Source: Nocardia goodfellowii
GTDB taxonomy: Bacteria > Actinomycetota > Actinomycetes > Mycobacteriales > Mycobacteriaceae
Direction: 5' to 3'
NCBI RefSeq assembly: GCF_017875645.1
Contig: NZ_JAGGMR010000001.1
Coordinates: forward strand, 4,154,001-4,218,000
DNA: 64,000 bases
The translations under genes were made by a program, and so were the position numbers. The notes beneath the pieces were generated by a model. It made no database searches and was not told the DNA's origin. It was given only the letters and a program-made list of their open reading frames with translations. This document shows, piece after piece, positions 11,742-20,556 of this stretch (positions within the stretch are counted from its first letter, which is position 1; every line of letters begins with the position of its first letter).

Positions 11742-13343
11742 ATGACGGCGGACCGGTTGATCGCTGGACGGTATCGGCTCACGGATCCGATCGGCACCGG
11801 CGCCATGGGCGTGGTGTGGCGTGCCACCGATGTCCGGCTGCGGCGCACGGTCGCGGTCAAACAATTGATCCTCGGCCCCGGGTTGTCCCGCTCGGCCGCC
11901 CTCGAAGCCAAGTTGCGCGCCATGCGCGAGGGCCGGATCGCGGCCCGGCTGCACCACCCCAACGCCATCACCGTCTTCGACGTCGCCGAAGAGGACGGCC
12001 AGCCCTGGCTGGTCATGGAATACATGAACGCGCCCAGCCTGGCGGCGAAACTGTCCGGCCACCAGACGCTGCCGCCCGAGGAGGTGGCGCGGATCGGCGC
12101 GCAGGCCGCGGCCGCGCTGTCCGCCGCGCACGAGGCGGGGATCATGCACCGCGACGTGAAGCCCGCCAACCTCTTGGTCGCCGACGACGGCACCGTGAAG
12201 ATCACCGACTTCGGTATCTCGCGTGCTGTCGGCGACGTCACGGTCACGGCCACCGGCTTCCTCGCCGGGACCCCTGCCTATCTCGCGCCGGAAGTGGCGC
12301 GCGGCGAGAATCCCGAACCCGCCTCCGACGTGTTCGCGCTCGGTTCGACCCTGTACGCGGCCGTCGAGGGCAGCCCGCCCTTCGGTGAAGGCGACAACCC
12401 GCTGGCTGTGCTGCACTCGGTGGCCCGGGGCGAGATCCCGCCGCCGAAGCAGGCCGGTGAACTCGGCCCGGTGCTGCTGCGTCTGCTCGCACCCGTCATC
12501 GATGCCCGGCCGACCATGCGCGAGGCCCGCGAGGCGCTCGAGGCCATCGCCGACGGCCGGGTGCCGGCCTTGGCCGCGGCTCCGGTGAGCACCCGGGTGA
12601 TGCCCGCGCCGGGTGGCGACGCCACCACGGTGCTCGCCACCCCGGGTTCCGATGATCACGGCCCGACCGAATTCATTCCGGCCGCCGCACCGGCGGCCCG
12701 GAACCCCACCCCGCCACCGCCCACCCGGACCGGTGACACGCTGCGCGGGGGTGCGGGGGAGCGCGGACCGAACAAGCAGATCCTGGCGCTGGTGGCTTTC
12801 GCCGCGGTGGCGGTGTTGATTGCCGGGGTGCTGCTGTGGAGCCGCGACAACGGCGACGACCCGGTGGCCCAGCAGAGCACTACCGCGGAGCCGGCCGCCC
12901 CGTCCTCGGTCGGCGGCGGCGATCCGGTGCAGCGGGAGCCGCAGAACCCGCCGTCGTCGACGACCACGCCGCCGCCCACGAGCAGCACCACGCCGCCGCC
13001 CACCACAACCCCGCCCCCGACGACCACGCCGGCCGGGCCGCCCACCCCGGAGCGGGTCGCGCAATTCATTCAGGGCTACTACGGCATGCTGCCCGGCAAT
13101 ATCGACGGTGCGTGGTCCCAGCTCGCCCCGGCCTATCAAGCCCAGACCGGCGGCTACAACGCCTACTCCTCGTGGTGGCGGACGATCCGGTCGGTGAGCG
13201 TCAGCAATGTCACGCCCAGCGGGGACGGGGCCACGGCCACGATCAACTACGTGAAAGCCAACGGTCAGCGGGACAGCGAAACCCGCTGGTTCCGCGTGTC
13301 CTCCGAAGGTGGCCGCCTGCTCATCACCGCCTCGAGCACCTGA
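11742..13343 (+). CDS. Membrane Ser/Thr protein kinase with NTF2-like extracellular domain
   Basis: A 533-residue PASTA-less receptor kinase. The kinase domain (about residues 8-270) has the glycine loop GTGAMG, Lys40 (AVAVK region), HRDVKPANLL with catalytic Asp138, and DFG Asp156, so it should be active. A juxtamembrane segment leads to one membrane helix (about 346-366), then a long Pro/Thr linker and a C-terminal domain with YYGMLPGNIDGAW and YSSWWRTIRSV that resembles the NTF2-like fold found in some actinobacterial kinases. The ATG at 11742 is preceded by AGGGAGG. The frame is open further upstream through the metH relic, but that part is not kinase sequence. It is separate in both type and position from the kinase array at 26.7-35.1 kb. 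Confidence 0.9.
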   Translation: MTADRLIAGRYRLTDPIGTGAMGVVWRATDVRLRRTVAVKQLILGPGLSRSAALEAKLRAMREGRIAARLHHPNAITVFDVAEEDGQPWLVMEYMNAPSLAAKLSGHQTLPPEEVARIGAQAAAALSAAHEAGIMHRDVKPANLLVADDGTVKITDFGISRAVGDVTVTATGFLAGTPAYLAPEVARGENPEPASDVFALGSTLYAAVEGSPPFGEGDNPLAVLHSVARGEIPPPKQAGELGPVLLRLLAPVIDARPTMREAREALEAIADGRVPALAAAPVSTRVMPAPGGDATTVLATPGSDDHGPTEFIPAAAPAARNPTPPPPTRTGDTLRGGAGERGPNKQILALVAFAAVAVLIAGVLLWSRDNGDDPVAQQSTTAEPAAPSSVGGGDPVQREPQNPPSSTTTPPPTSSTTPPPTTTPPPTTTPAGPPTPERVAQFIQGYYGMLPGNIDGAWSQLAPAYQAQTGGYNAYSSWWRTIRSVSVSNVTPSGDGATATINYVKANGQRDSETRWFRVSSEGGRLLITASST

Positions 13344-13423
13344 CCTCCGGAAACGGCCAGCCGTTACTCTGGTGAACGACTTGGTGGAGAGGCCGCCGCG
13401 GATTTCGAGGAGTGACACCGAAC

Positions 13424-14092
13424 GTGACAGCGCTTGCCGCGGTTCTCTGGGATATGGATGGCACGCTGCTCGATTCGGAGAAGCTGTGGGACATAGCCGT
13501 TCGTGAGCTCGCTCGGGAACTGGGGCACGAGATGACCGACGAGATCCGCCACGCGCTGATCGGCTCCGCGGGCCCCGACGCCATGCGCATCATCTTCACC
13601 GGCCTCGGTCTCGAACCGGACGTGGCCGAAGTCGAGCGGGCCCGGCTGTTCCTGGAGACCCGCGTCGCCGAGCTGATGACCGGACCGATCCCGTGGCGCC
13701 CCGGCGCGAAAGACGCCCTCGCCATGGTCCGCGCGGCCGGCCTGTCCAGCGCCTTGGTCACCAACACCAAGCGGTCCCTCGCCGAATACGGCCTGGACAC
13801 CCTCGGCCGGGAATTCTTCGACGCCTCGGTCTGCGGCGACGAAGTCCTCCAGGGCAAGCCCGACCCCGCCATCTACCTGCGCGCCGCCGAACTCCTCGGC
13901 GTCGACCCGAAACACTGTGTGGCCATCGAAGATTCGCCGACCGGCGCGCGAGCGGCCGAACTGGCGGGCTGCGCGGTCCTGGTCGTGCCCTGCGAAATCC
14001 CGGTCCCCCCGAGCCCCACCCGCGTCTTCCGCGACACCCTCATCGGCCTCACCCACACCGACCTGCGACACATTCGCCACGAGATCGCCTGA
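13424..14092 (+). CDS. HAD superfamily hydrolase (HAD-IA, phosphatase-like)
   Basis: The 222-residue protein has all four HAD motifs: DMDGTLLDSE with nucleophile Asp10 and acid/base Asp12, VTNTK, GKPDPAIYL with the conserved Lys, and IEDSPTGARAA. The helical cap between motifs I and II marks it as subfamily IA, like beta-phosphoglucomutase and phosphoglycolate phosphatase; the substrate is unknown. Two GTG starts are possible; the one at 13424 is preferred because a GAGGAG ribosome-binding sequence (13407-13412) overlaps the upstream candidate at 13412. It follows the kinase by 80 bp. Confidence 0.85.
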   Translation: MTALAAVLWDMDGTLLDSEKLWDIAVRELARELGHEMTDEIRHALIGSAGPDAMRIIFTGLGLEPDVAEVERARLFLETRVAELMTGPIPWRPGAKDALAMVRAAGLSSALVTNTKRSLAEYGLDTLGREFFDASVCGDEVLQGKPDPAIYLRAAELLGVDPKHCVAIEDSPTGARAAELAGCAVLVVPCEIPVPPSPTRVFRDTLIGLTHTDLRHIRHEIA

Positions 14093-14209
14093 CCCGCGAT
14101 CATCGCACGTCCGACGTGGCCGGCTCGCGCGGTGGCCGCCGCATTGGAGGTAGGCACAAACCGCGGTGAGAGGCATTGTCTTACAACATAACTCGGTATC
14201 GGTGCGGAT

Positions 14210-14225
14210 TGTGATGGTGCTCACG
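14210..14225 (+). promoter_or_regulatory. CRP-like site upstream of the oxygenase-acyltransferase operon
   Basis: TGTGATGGTGCTCACG fits TGTGAnnnnnnTCACA at 9 of 10 fixed positions. Its centre is about 57 bp upstream of the ATG at 14275, a usual place for a CRP activator site if the transcript is leaderless. A CAAAAT hexamer at 14263-14268 would then be the -10 element. The same spacer bases occur in the site at 11382. Confidence 0.45.
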
Positions 14226-14274
14226 GGGTGGGGAAAGCGGCGCGCGGAGCTCGTGGGTCGATCAAAATAGCAAC

Positions 14275-15132
14275 ATGGCGGCGACCGGGGATTTGGACGA
14301 ATTGGTCGACACCGTGCGCTATCCGCTGGCCGATCGCGAGGGTCGGGGCGCGGCTGTGGCGCGGGCTCGGGCCGACCTGGCCGACGGTGGCTGCACGGTC
14401 TTGCGGGGGTTCATCCGGCCGGAACTGATCGAAACGCTGCGGGCGCAGGGCGCGGCGCTGGCGCCGCACGCGCACTACGAGGTCGAGCAGGTCAACGCCT
14501 ACAATATTCCGCTGCACACCGACTTGCCGCCCGATCATCCGGGGCGGATCGTGCTGGAGCGAGGCAACGCGTTCGTGGCGCGCGACCGGATCCCCGGCGA
14601 CGCACTGATTCATCGGCTCTACACCGACGAACGGTTCCAGCGTTTCGTCGCGGACTGTTTCGGCCTCGCCGAGCTGCATGAATTCGCCGATCCACTGGCC
14701 GGGCTCTGCCTGAACGTGGTGGCTCCCGGCATGTCGCACCCCTGGCACTTCGACACCAATGAGTTCACCGTCAGCATGCTCACCCAGCCCGCGGAATCCG
14801 GCGGGGTCTTCGAGTACTGCCCCAATATTCGATCTCCCGAAGCGGAGAACCTCGACGACGTTCGCAGTGTGCTCACCGGCTCCGGTGCGCGGCACGTGCG
14901 TCGGCTGGAGTTGCGGCCGGGTGACCTGCAGCTGTTCCAGGGGCGCTTCTCGCTCCATCGAGTGTCACCGGTATCCGGTGCCGCGCAACGCCATTCGGCG
15001 ATCTTCGCCTACACCGACCGTCCCGGTGTGATCGGCACCGTGGAGCGCACCCGGCAACTGTTCGGCCGTGTCCTGCCCGACCATCTAGCCGCCCGGGCAC
15101 GCCTGGTCCGTGGCGACCAACTGCTCGACTGA
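14275..15132 (+). CDS. 2-oxoglutarate/Fe(II)-dependent oxygenase
   Basis: A 285-residue protein with the facial triad of 2OG-Fe(II) oxygenases: HFD (His158, Asp160) in SHPWHFDTNEF, the distal His228 in SLHRVSP, and Arg239 in QRHSAIF as the likely 2-oxoglutarate anchor. Because the Asp is present, it should hydroxylate rather than halogenate. No phosphate-binding or peptide-substrate domain is seen, so a small free substrate such as an amino acid or betaine is likely. No clear ribosome-binding site precedes the ATG; a CAAAAT hexamer at -12 suggests a leaderless transcript. It is the first gene of a tight operon with a methyltransferase (31 bp later) and a carnitine-type acyltransferase. The substrate is unknown. 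Confidence 0.8.
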   Translation: MAATGDLDELVDTVRYPLADREGRGAAVARARADLADGGCTVLRGFIRPELIETLRAQGAALAPHAHYEVEQVNAYNIPLHTDLPPDHPGRIVLERGNAFVARDRIPGDALIHRLYTDERFQRFVADCFGLAELHEFADPLAGLCLNVVAPGMSHPWHFDTNEFTVSMLTQPAESGGVFEYCPNIRSPEAENLDDVRSVLTGSGARHVRRLELRPGDLQLFQGRFSLHRVSPVSGAAQRHSAIFAYTDRPGVIGTVERTRQLFGRVLPDHLAARARLVRGDQLLD

Positions 15133-15163
15133 GCAGCCGCGTCCGTTCGAGAGGAACACACAC

Positions 15164-15967
15164 GTGCCAGTACCGTTGCATACGACCGGGAAAGCCTCCT
15201 TCGACGACATCTACCACCGTCCCGATCCGCGCGACTATTACACCCGCCTGGCAGATTTGGACTATCGCATACCGGAATTAGCGAAAACCCATTTCGCACA
15301 GCAAATCCTGGAGTGCCGCGCGGCGACGGGCGGCGAAACGCTCACCGTGCTCGATATCGGCTGCTCCTACGGCATCAACGCCGCGTTATTGCGCCTGGAT
15401 ACCAGCATGGGCGAGCTGGCCGAATATTACGGCGATGCAGTCGAATTCGATCGGGCCGCATTGGCCGCTCGCGACCGCGCGCGACTGGCCACGGCGGACA
15501 AACTGCCGGGTATCCGATTCCTGGGTATGGATGCCGCCCGCCCCGCGCTCGCCTACGCACACGCGGCGGGCCTGCTGCACGACACGGTGCATGCCGACCT
15601 GGAAACCTCCGAGCCGACCGAGGAGCAACGCCGTATTCTGGCGAGCGCCGACCTGGTGATCTCGACCGGATGCATCGGCTATGTGACGGAGAAAACCCTT
15701 GCGCGCATCGCGTCCGCCGGCTCGCGCCGCCCACCGTGGATGGCGCATTTCGTGCTGCGAATGTTCGATTTCGCGCCGATCGCCGCGCACCTGTCGACCC
15801 TGGGTTATCGCACCGAACGTGTTCCCGGCATGTTCGAGCAGCGCCGGTTCGCTTCCCCTGGTGAAAGGTCGCAGGTGCTGGATCTTTTGACCGCCAAGGG
15901 CATAGATACCGCAGGCTATGAAGCACAGGGCTGGCTTTACGCCAACCTCTACCTCTCGCGCCCATAA
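15164..15967 (+). CDS. Class I SAM-dependent methyltransferase
   Basis: A 267-residue protein with the SAM-binding motif VLDIGCSYG at residues 62-70 and later acidic strands in IRFLGMDAARPALAYA and ADLVISTGCIGY. It does not resemble EgtD, COQ5/UbiE or the common rRNA methyltransferases, and I cannot name its substrate. The GTG at 15164 has GAGAGG 9 bases upstream and is preferred over an in-frame ATG at 15110 that overlaps the oxygenase. Position between a 2OG oxygenase and a carnitine-type acyltransferase suggests it methylates an intermediate in the same small-molecule pathway; N-methylation to a betaine is an attractive but unproven idea. Confidence 0.8.
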   Translation: MPVPLHTTGKASFDDIYHRPDPRDYYTRLADLDYRIPELAKTHFAQQILECRAATGGETLTVLDIGCSYGINAALLRLDTSMGELAEYYGDAVEFDRAALAARDRARLATADKLPGIRFLGMDAARPALAYAHAAGLLHDTVHADLETSEPTEEQRRILASADLVISTGCIGYVTEKTLARIASAGSRRPPWMAHFVLRMFDFAPIAAHLSTLGYRTERVPGMFEQRRFASPGERSQVLDLLTAKGIDTAGYEAQGWLYANLYLSRP

Positions 15968-16005
15968 TTCCCTTGCCGCACCGCATCGAATACGAGGAAT
16001 CCCAG

Positions 16006-17802
16006 TTGAGTGACCGAACCTTCGCAGCCGACGACCATCTGCCCCGGGTGCCGCTGCCGGCATTGACGGACAGCTGCACCCGATTCATGCAGTGGTGCGC
16101 ACCGTTGCTCAGCGCCGAGGAATACGCCACCACCCAGGCCGCGGTCGACGATCTGCTGCGCCCCGACGGTCCCGGCCGGAAATTGCACGCGGCACTCACC
16201 GAATACGACAACACTCCCGGTGTCGGCAGCTGGCTGGACTTGTTCTGGCCTTCGCGTTATCTCGGACGGCGTGATCGCATCGCCCTGAACGCCAATTTCT
16301 TCTTCCTCTTCCGGGACGACACGACCTTGGCGACGTCGACCGAGGCGAATCAAGTGGATCGTGCCGCGGCGATCGTCTCCGCCGCCACCGCGTACAAACT
16401 CGCGCTCGACGACGAAGCGATCGAGCCCGCCACCCAGCGCGGCCAGCAGTTGTCGATGTGGCAGCACAAATATCTGTTCTCCGAAACCCGGATTCCCGGC
16501 GCCGATCAGGACAGCGTGCGGGTGCCCTACAGCGATGACTGGCCGGGGCCCTCGGACGCACGCCACATCGTGGTGTTCTGCCGCGGCACTATGTTCCGGC
16601 TGGACGTGATCGGTCCGGGCGGGCGGCCGTACTCCCCGGACGACCTCGCCGAAGCCTTGCGGGCGGTACTCGCCACGGCGGGCACCGCCGAGGCGCCCGT
16701 CGGACATCTCACCACCAAGGCCAGAGCCGAATGGGCCGCCAGCAGAACAACTTTGCGGGCCGAACCGGCCAACGTCGCAGCACTCGACACGATCGAGACC
16801 GCCCTGTTCTGCCTATGCCTGGAAGATCTCGAGCCGCGTGACGACTTGCACGCCTGCGATCAACTGCTGCACGGGAACAGCGGGAACCGCTGGTTCGACA
16901 AAGCGGTGTCGTTCATCGTTTTCGCGAACGGTCAGGCCGGCATCAACGTCGAGCACTGCGGACTGGACGGCACCACCATTCTGTCCTTCGTCGACACCCT
17001 GCTGGAGACGCCGGCGGCTGAGCACGCGGCCCGCTCGGGTGCGCACACACAAGGCACACCGCCGCTCGAGCCGATCGAATTCGTCCTCGACGAGGCACTG
17101 CGGGCCGATATCGCGGCGGCCGGCGCGGACTTCGCGGAGTACGCCGCGGCGAACGCCACCACCACGGTCTCCTTCGATTTCGGCACGGCCCGCGCCAAAC
17201 AACTCGGCATCTCCCCGGACGCGTTCGCGCAGTTGAGCTATCAGTTCGCACACCGGCGCAGCAAGGGTTTCACCGGCGCCACCTACGAATCCATCGCCAC
17301 CCGTCAGTGGCGCAACGGCCGCACCGAGGCGATGCGGGTGGTGACGCCGGAGATGGTGGCGTTCGTCGACGCGATGCAGGACCCCGCGGTGGGCCGGGAA
17401 GCGCGCATTGCCGCCGCCCGCACCGCGGCGGGCGCACACGTCGAACGGGCCAAGCAGTGCCAGGCGGGCGACGCGCCCGAGCAGCACCTGTGGGAACTGC
17501 AGTGGATCCAGCGTCGCCGGGGCGCCGAGCTGGGCGTCACCGAGCCGATCCCGCTCTATGACAGCCCAGGGTGGCTGATCATGCGCAACGACTACCTCAG
17601 CACCAGTTCCGCTCCGTCGGTCAACATCGAGTACTTCGGGTTCGGTTCCACCAGTCCGACCTGCATCGGCGTGGCCTATGTGCTGCTGCCGGACCGGTGG
17701 AACCTCTACCTCGCCACGCCGAAAGCGGTGGCCGGCCAGATGTACGCCTTCGCCGACCAGCTGCGCACCGCGGTCGCCGATCTGGCCGCATTGCTGGCGT
17801 GA
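16006..17802 (+). CDS. Choline/carnitine O-acyltransferase family protein
   Basis: The 598-residue protein is a full-length member of PF00755. The N-terminal LPRVPLPALTDSC and LLRPDGPGRKLHAAL blocks, NRWFDKAVSFIV, the catalytic His317 in NVEHCGLDG, the YLSTSSAPSVN (STS) motif and the late GFGSTSPTCIGVAYVLLPD block all follow the carnitine acetyl/octanoyltransferase pattern. These enzymes move acyl groups between CoA and the hydroxyl of carnitine or choline; they are common in eukaryotes and sporadic in bacteria. No mitochondrial or membrane N-terminus is present. The TTG at 16006 has GAGGAA at a good distance; a TTG at 15973 is the alternative. It closes the operon with the 2OG oxygenase and methyltransferase, which could make its acyl acceptor. 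A strong hairpin follows. Confidence 0.88.
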   Translation: MSDRTFAADDHLPRVPLPALTDSCTRFMQWCAPLLSAEEYATTQAAVDDLLRPDGPGRKLHAALTEYDNTPGVGSWLDLFWPSRYLGRRDRIALNANFFFLFRDDTTLATSTEANQVDRAAAIVSAATAYKLALDDEAIEPATQRGQQLSMWQHKYLFSETRIPGADQDSVRVPYSDDWPGPSDARHIVVFCRGTMFRLDVIGPGGRPYSPDDLAEALRAVLATAGTAEAPVGHLTTKARAEWAASRTTLRAEPANVAALDTIETALFCLCLEDLEPRDDLHACDQLLHGNSGNRWFDKAVSFIVFANGQAGINVEHCGLDGTTILSFVDTLLETPAAEHAARSGAHTQGTPPLEPIEFVLDEALRADIAAAGADFAEYAAANATTTVSFDFGTARAKQLGISPDAFAQLSYQFAHRRSKGFTGATYESIATRQWRNGRTEAMRVVTPEMVAFVDAMQDPAVGREARIAAARTAAGAHVERAKQCQAGDAPEQHLWELQWIQRRRGAELGVTEPIPLYDSPGWLIMRNDYLSTSSAPSVNIEYFGFGSTSPTCIGVAYVLLPDRWNLYLATPKAVAGQMYAFADQLRTAVADLAALLA

Positions 17803-17808
17803 TCGAGG

Positions 17809-17844
17809 TCCGCACGCGGGGTGAGCAACTCTCCCGCGTGCGGA
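17809..17844 (+). terminator. Strong hairpin after the acyltransferase gene
   Basis: A perfect 12-bp stem (TCCGCACGCGGG with its complement) encloses a 12-nt loop. The following bases are not U-rich, so intrinsic termination is uncertain, but the hairpin separates the acyltransferase operon from hisE. Confidence 0.55.
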
Positions 17845-17862
17845 TCTGAAACAATCTCTTTC

Positions 17863-18126
17863 GTGAAGAACTTCGAATCCCTGTTCGCCGAGCTGCAGGA
17901 TCGTGCCGCCACCCGCCCCGCGGGCTCCGGCACCGTGGCCGCATTGGATGCCGGCGTGCATGCCCAGGGTAAGAAGGTGCTCGAAGAGGCCGGCGAGGTC
18001 TGGCTGGCCGCCGAGCACGAGAGCGACGAGTCGCTCGCCGAGGAGATCTCGCAGCTGCTCTACTGGGTGCAGGTGCTCATGGTGGGCCGGGGACTGAAGC
18101 TCGAAGACGTGTACCGACATCTGTGA
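17863..18126 (+). CDS. hisE: Phosphoribosyl-ATP pyrophosphatase HisE
   Basis: An 87-residue MazG-fold protein, the second enzyme of histidine biosynthesis (EC 3.6.1.31), removing pyrophosphate from phosphoribosyl-ATP. The metal-binding ExxE/D pattern is visible in [17 protein letters not shown] and EEISQLLYW. The GTG at 17863 ([11 protein letters not shown]) matches mycobacterial HisE; an upstream GTG at 17821 would start inside the hairpin after the acyltransferase and is rejected. CAATCT at 17852-17857 may be a -10 element for a nearly leaderless mRNA. hisG follows after 44 bp, the usual actinobacterial pairing. Confidence 0.95.
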   Translation: MKNFESLFAELQDRAATRPAGSGTVAALDAGVHAQGKKVLEEAGEVWLAAEHESDESLAEEISQLLYWVQVLMVGRGLKLEDVYRHL

Positions 18127-18170
18127 TGTCCGCACCTCTTCCCGCCGAAACTCCCTGAAAGGACCAGCCC

Positions 18171-19022
18171 ATGCTGCGCGTCGCAGTCCCCAACAAAGGC
18201 GCTCTCTCCGAATCCGCGACCTCGATCCTGGCCGAGGCCGGCTATCGCAAGCGCACCGATTCGCGGGATCTGACCGTCCTCGATCCAGCCAACCAGGTGG
18301 AGTTCTTCTTCCTGCGGCCCAAGGACATCGCCATCTACGTCGGTTCCGGTGAACTCGACCTCGGCATCACCGGCCGCGATCTCGCCCTGGATTCCGGCGC
18401 GCCGGTGCAGGAACGATTGTCCCTCGGCTTCGGCCGCTCCACCTTCCGCTACGCCGCCCCCGCCGGGCGCGATTGGACGGTCTCCGACCTGCGGGACAAG
18501 CGCATCGCGACCTCCTACCCGAATCTGGTGCTCACGGATCTGCGGGCCCGTGGCATCGAGGCCGAGGTGATCCGGCTCGACGGCGCGGTGGAGATCTCCA
18601 TCCAGCTCGGCGTCGCCGACGCCATCGCCGACGTGGTGGGCTCCGGCCGCACGCTGCGCCAGCACAACCTGGTCGCGTTCGGCGAGTCGCTGTGCGATTC
18701 CGAGGGTGTGCTGATCGAGCAGGTCGGTTCCGACCAGAACGAGCGGGCGCGCAACCAGCTCATCGCCCGCGTGCAGGGCGTGGTCTTCGGTCAGCAGTAC
18801 ATCATGCTGGACTACGACTGCCCGAAGGAGTTGCTGGACAAGGCGGTTCAGATCACCCCCGGCCTGGAGTCGCCGACGGTGTCCCCGCTGGCCGACGAGA
18901 ACTGGGTCGCGATTCGCGCCATGGTGCCGCGCAAGCAGGGCAACGAGGTCATGGATCAGCTCGCCGATCTCGGGGCGAAGGCCATCCTGGCGTTCGACAT
19001 CCGGTCCTGCCGCGCGTTCTGA
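18171..19022 (+). CDS. hisG: ATP phosphoribosyltransferase HisG, long form
   Basis: The 283-residue enzyme (EC 2.4.2.17) catalyses the first, committed step of histidine synthesis from ATP and PRPP. It begins [16 protein letters not shown] and has the PRPP-binding segment near [15 protein letters not shown]. Its length, with an extra C-terminal ACT-like domain (about residues 210-283, including [17 protein letters not shown]), marks the long, HisZ-independent form that is inhibited by histidine through that domain. It follows hisE directly, as in M. tuberculosis. Confidence 0.96.
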   Translation: MLRVAVPNKGALSESATSILAEAGYRKRTDSRDLTVLDPANQVEFFFLRPKDIAIYVGSGELDLGITGRDLALDSGAPVQERLSLGFGRSTFRYAAPAGRDWTVSDLRDKRIATSYPNLVLTDLRARGIEAEVIRLDGAVEISIQLGVADAIADVVGSGRTLRQHNLVAFGESLCDSEGVLIEQVGSDQNERARNQLIARVQGVVFGQQYIMLDYDCPKELLDKAVQITPGLESPTVSPLADENWVAIRAMVPRKQGNEVMDQLADLGAKAILAFDIRSCRAF

Positions 19023-19188
19023 TCAGTCGTTCGCGACGGCGTCGCGCTGGGCCGGACCGCCGGCGCTTCCGCTGAGGTGCCTCCGGTGCCGTCCACCCAT
19101 GTATTCACGGTGAGCGCAACCGGTGTGCGCGGGTTTCGGCCGTCATACCTTGGGTCCTCTCGATGAGGAACGCAAGGAGTGACCGACC

Positions 19189-19341
19189 GTGTCGCAGATT
19201 TCGCCCGAAGACGATTCGGGCCGCACGTTCACTGTGAACGAGGACTGGCTGGCGGCGATCGCCGGACTGCTGCTCATCGCGCTGGTCCTGACCGGTGTGA
19301 TCCCGGCTTGGCTGGTATCCCCGGATTGGCTGGTGCGGTGA
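19189..19341 (+). CDS. Small single-helix membrane protein paired with YeiH-type exporter
   Basis: A 50-residue protein starting at a GTG with AAGGAG about 9 bases upstream. A short acidic N-terminus (SQISPEDDSGRTF) leads to TVNEDWLAAIAG and a single hydrophobic helix (LLLIALVLTGVIPAWLV). Its stop overlaps the ATG of the exporter gene in a TGATG arrangement, so the two should be translationally coupled. An EDWLA-type helix resembles the N-terminal extension of some longer YeiH-family proteins, so this may be that first helix encoded separately; that is inferred from memory, not tested. It is short and easily missed. Confidence 0.65.
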   Translation: MSQISPEDDSGRTFTVNEDWLAAIAGLLLIALVLTGVIPAWLVSPDWLVR

Positions 19342-20483
19342 TGAGCGGCGAAACTGTCGCCGAAACGCCGGTCAAGTCGGAAACGGCCGCGCTGCAAGGG
19401 ATTGCCAGGCCGACGAAGCGGGAGATCGCGGCCGGGGTCGCCGTGGTGCTCGCGCTGGGGCTGGTAACCCGCTACTTCGACGCGCATGTGCCGGAGTGGG
19501 CCAAGGGCACGCCGTTCCAGCGGGTCGCCAAGTCGGTCGAGTACCCGGTGTACGCGATCGCGCTCGGCCTGCTCGGCAATGTCATCCTGACGAAACTGCA
19601 TCTGCGGGAACGGCTTTCGGCGGGTTTCCGCACCGAGTTCTTCATCAAGACCGGTGTGGTGCTGCTCGGCGCCTCGATCAACCTGAAGATCCTGGTGACC
19701 GCGGCGGGCCCGTCGATTCTGCAGGCGCTGTTGCTGATCACCGTGGTGTTCGGGTTCACCTGGTGGTTCGGCGGTGTGCTCGGCCTGGACGACAAACTGC
19801 GCGCGCTGCTGTCCTCGGCGGTGTCGATCTGCGGAGTCAGTGCCGCGATCGCCGCCGCGGGCGCGGTGCAGGCCAAGCGGGAGCAGATCGCCTACGCGGC
19901 TTCGCTGGTGATCATCTTCGCGCTGCCGTCGATTTTCGTGCTGCCTTGGCTGGCCGACCTGCTCGGGCTCTCCGATGCCGTCGCGGGCGCGTGGATCGGC
20001 GGCAATATCGACACCACGGCCGCGGTGGCCGCCTCTGGTGCGCTGGCGGGGGAGGACGCGCTGAAGATCGCCGGCATCGTGAAGACCACGCAGAACGCGC
20101 TAATCGGCATCGTGGCGATCGCGCTCACCGCGTATTTCACGCTGCGCGTGGAACGCCGGCCGGGGGCGGCCCGGCCGTCGGCGCGCCAATTCTTCGAGCG
20201 GTTCCCGAAGTTCGTTCTCGGTTTCGTGGCGGCGTCGATCATCGGCACGCTCTACCTGCAATCGGTGGACAAGCAGACCGGGACCGCGCACATCGCGATC
20301 GTCAACGATCTGCGGACCTCGTTCCTGATCCTGGCGTTCGTCTCCATCGGGCTGGAGTTCTCCTTCCGCGGACTCCGTGCCGCCGGGTGGCGGCCCATCG
20401 CGGTCTTCGGCTCCGCCGTCGTGGTGAACCTGATTGTCGGCCTAGGGCTTTCGGTTATCCTCTTCCGCGACTTCACCCTGTGA
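19341..20483 (+). CDS. YeiH/UPF0324 family putative sulfate exporter
   Basis: A 380-residue integral membrane protein with about ten hydrophobic helices. It carries the family blocks FFIKTGVVLLGASINLK, SSAVSICGVSAAIAAAGA and AWIGGNIDTTAAVAASGAL. The family is annotated as putative sulfate exporters; transport has not been shown for most members. The ATG at 19341 overlaps the stop of the small helix protein by one base. The frame is open upstream, but that part is the small gene read in another frame. It converges with the RecB-type nuclease gene. Confidence 0.85.
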   Translation: MSGETVAETPVKSETAALQGIARPTKREIAAGVAVVLALGLVTRYFDAHVPEWAKGTPFQRVAKSVEYPVYAIALGLLGNVILTKLHLRERLSAGFRTEFFIKTGVVLLGASINLKILVTAAGPSILQALLLITVVFGFTWWFGGVLGLDDKLRALLSSAVSICGVSAAIAAAGAVQAKREQIAYAASLVIIFALPSIFVLPWLADLLGLSDAVAGAWIGGNIDTTAAVAASGALAGEDALKIAGIVKTTQNALIGIVAIALTAYFTLRVERRPGAARPSARQFFERFPKFVLGFVAASIIGTLYLQSVDKQTGTAHIAIVNDLRTSFLILAFVSIGLEFSFRGLRAAGWRPIAVFGSAVVVNLIVGLGLSVILFRDFTL

Positions 20484-20496
20484 CCCGGTGGAGAGC

Positions 20497-20521
20497 TCCC
20501 GGCGGCGCACGGCCGCCGGGA
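20497..20521 (+). terminator. GC-rich hairpin between convergent genes
   Basis: A perfect 10-bp stem (TCCCGGCGGC and complement) with a 5-nt loop lies 14 bp after the exporter stop. There is no T run, so it may act as a bidirectional pause or terminator between the exporter and the convergent nuclease gene. Confidence 0.45.
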
Positions 20522-20556
20522 CTCCGGATCGGCGGCGACCACCACGTACCCGGTGG

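Noticed and set aside
15164..15967. EgtD histidine methyltransferase, suggested by the nearby his genes
   Set aside because: The length and motifs do not match EgtD, and no egtB, egtC or egtE gene is present.
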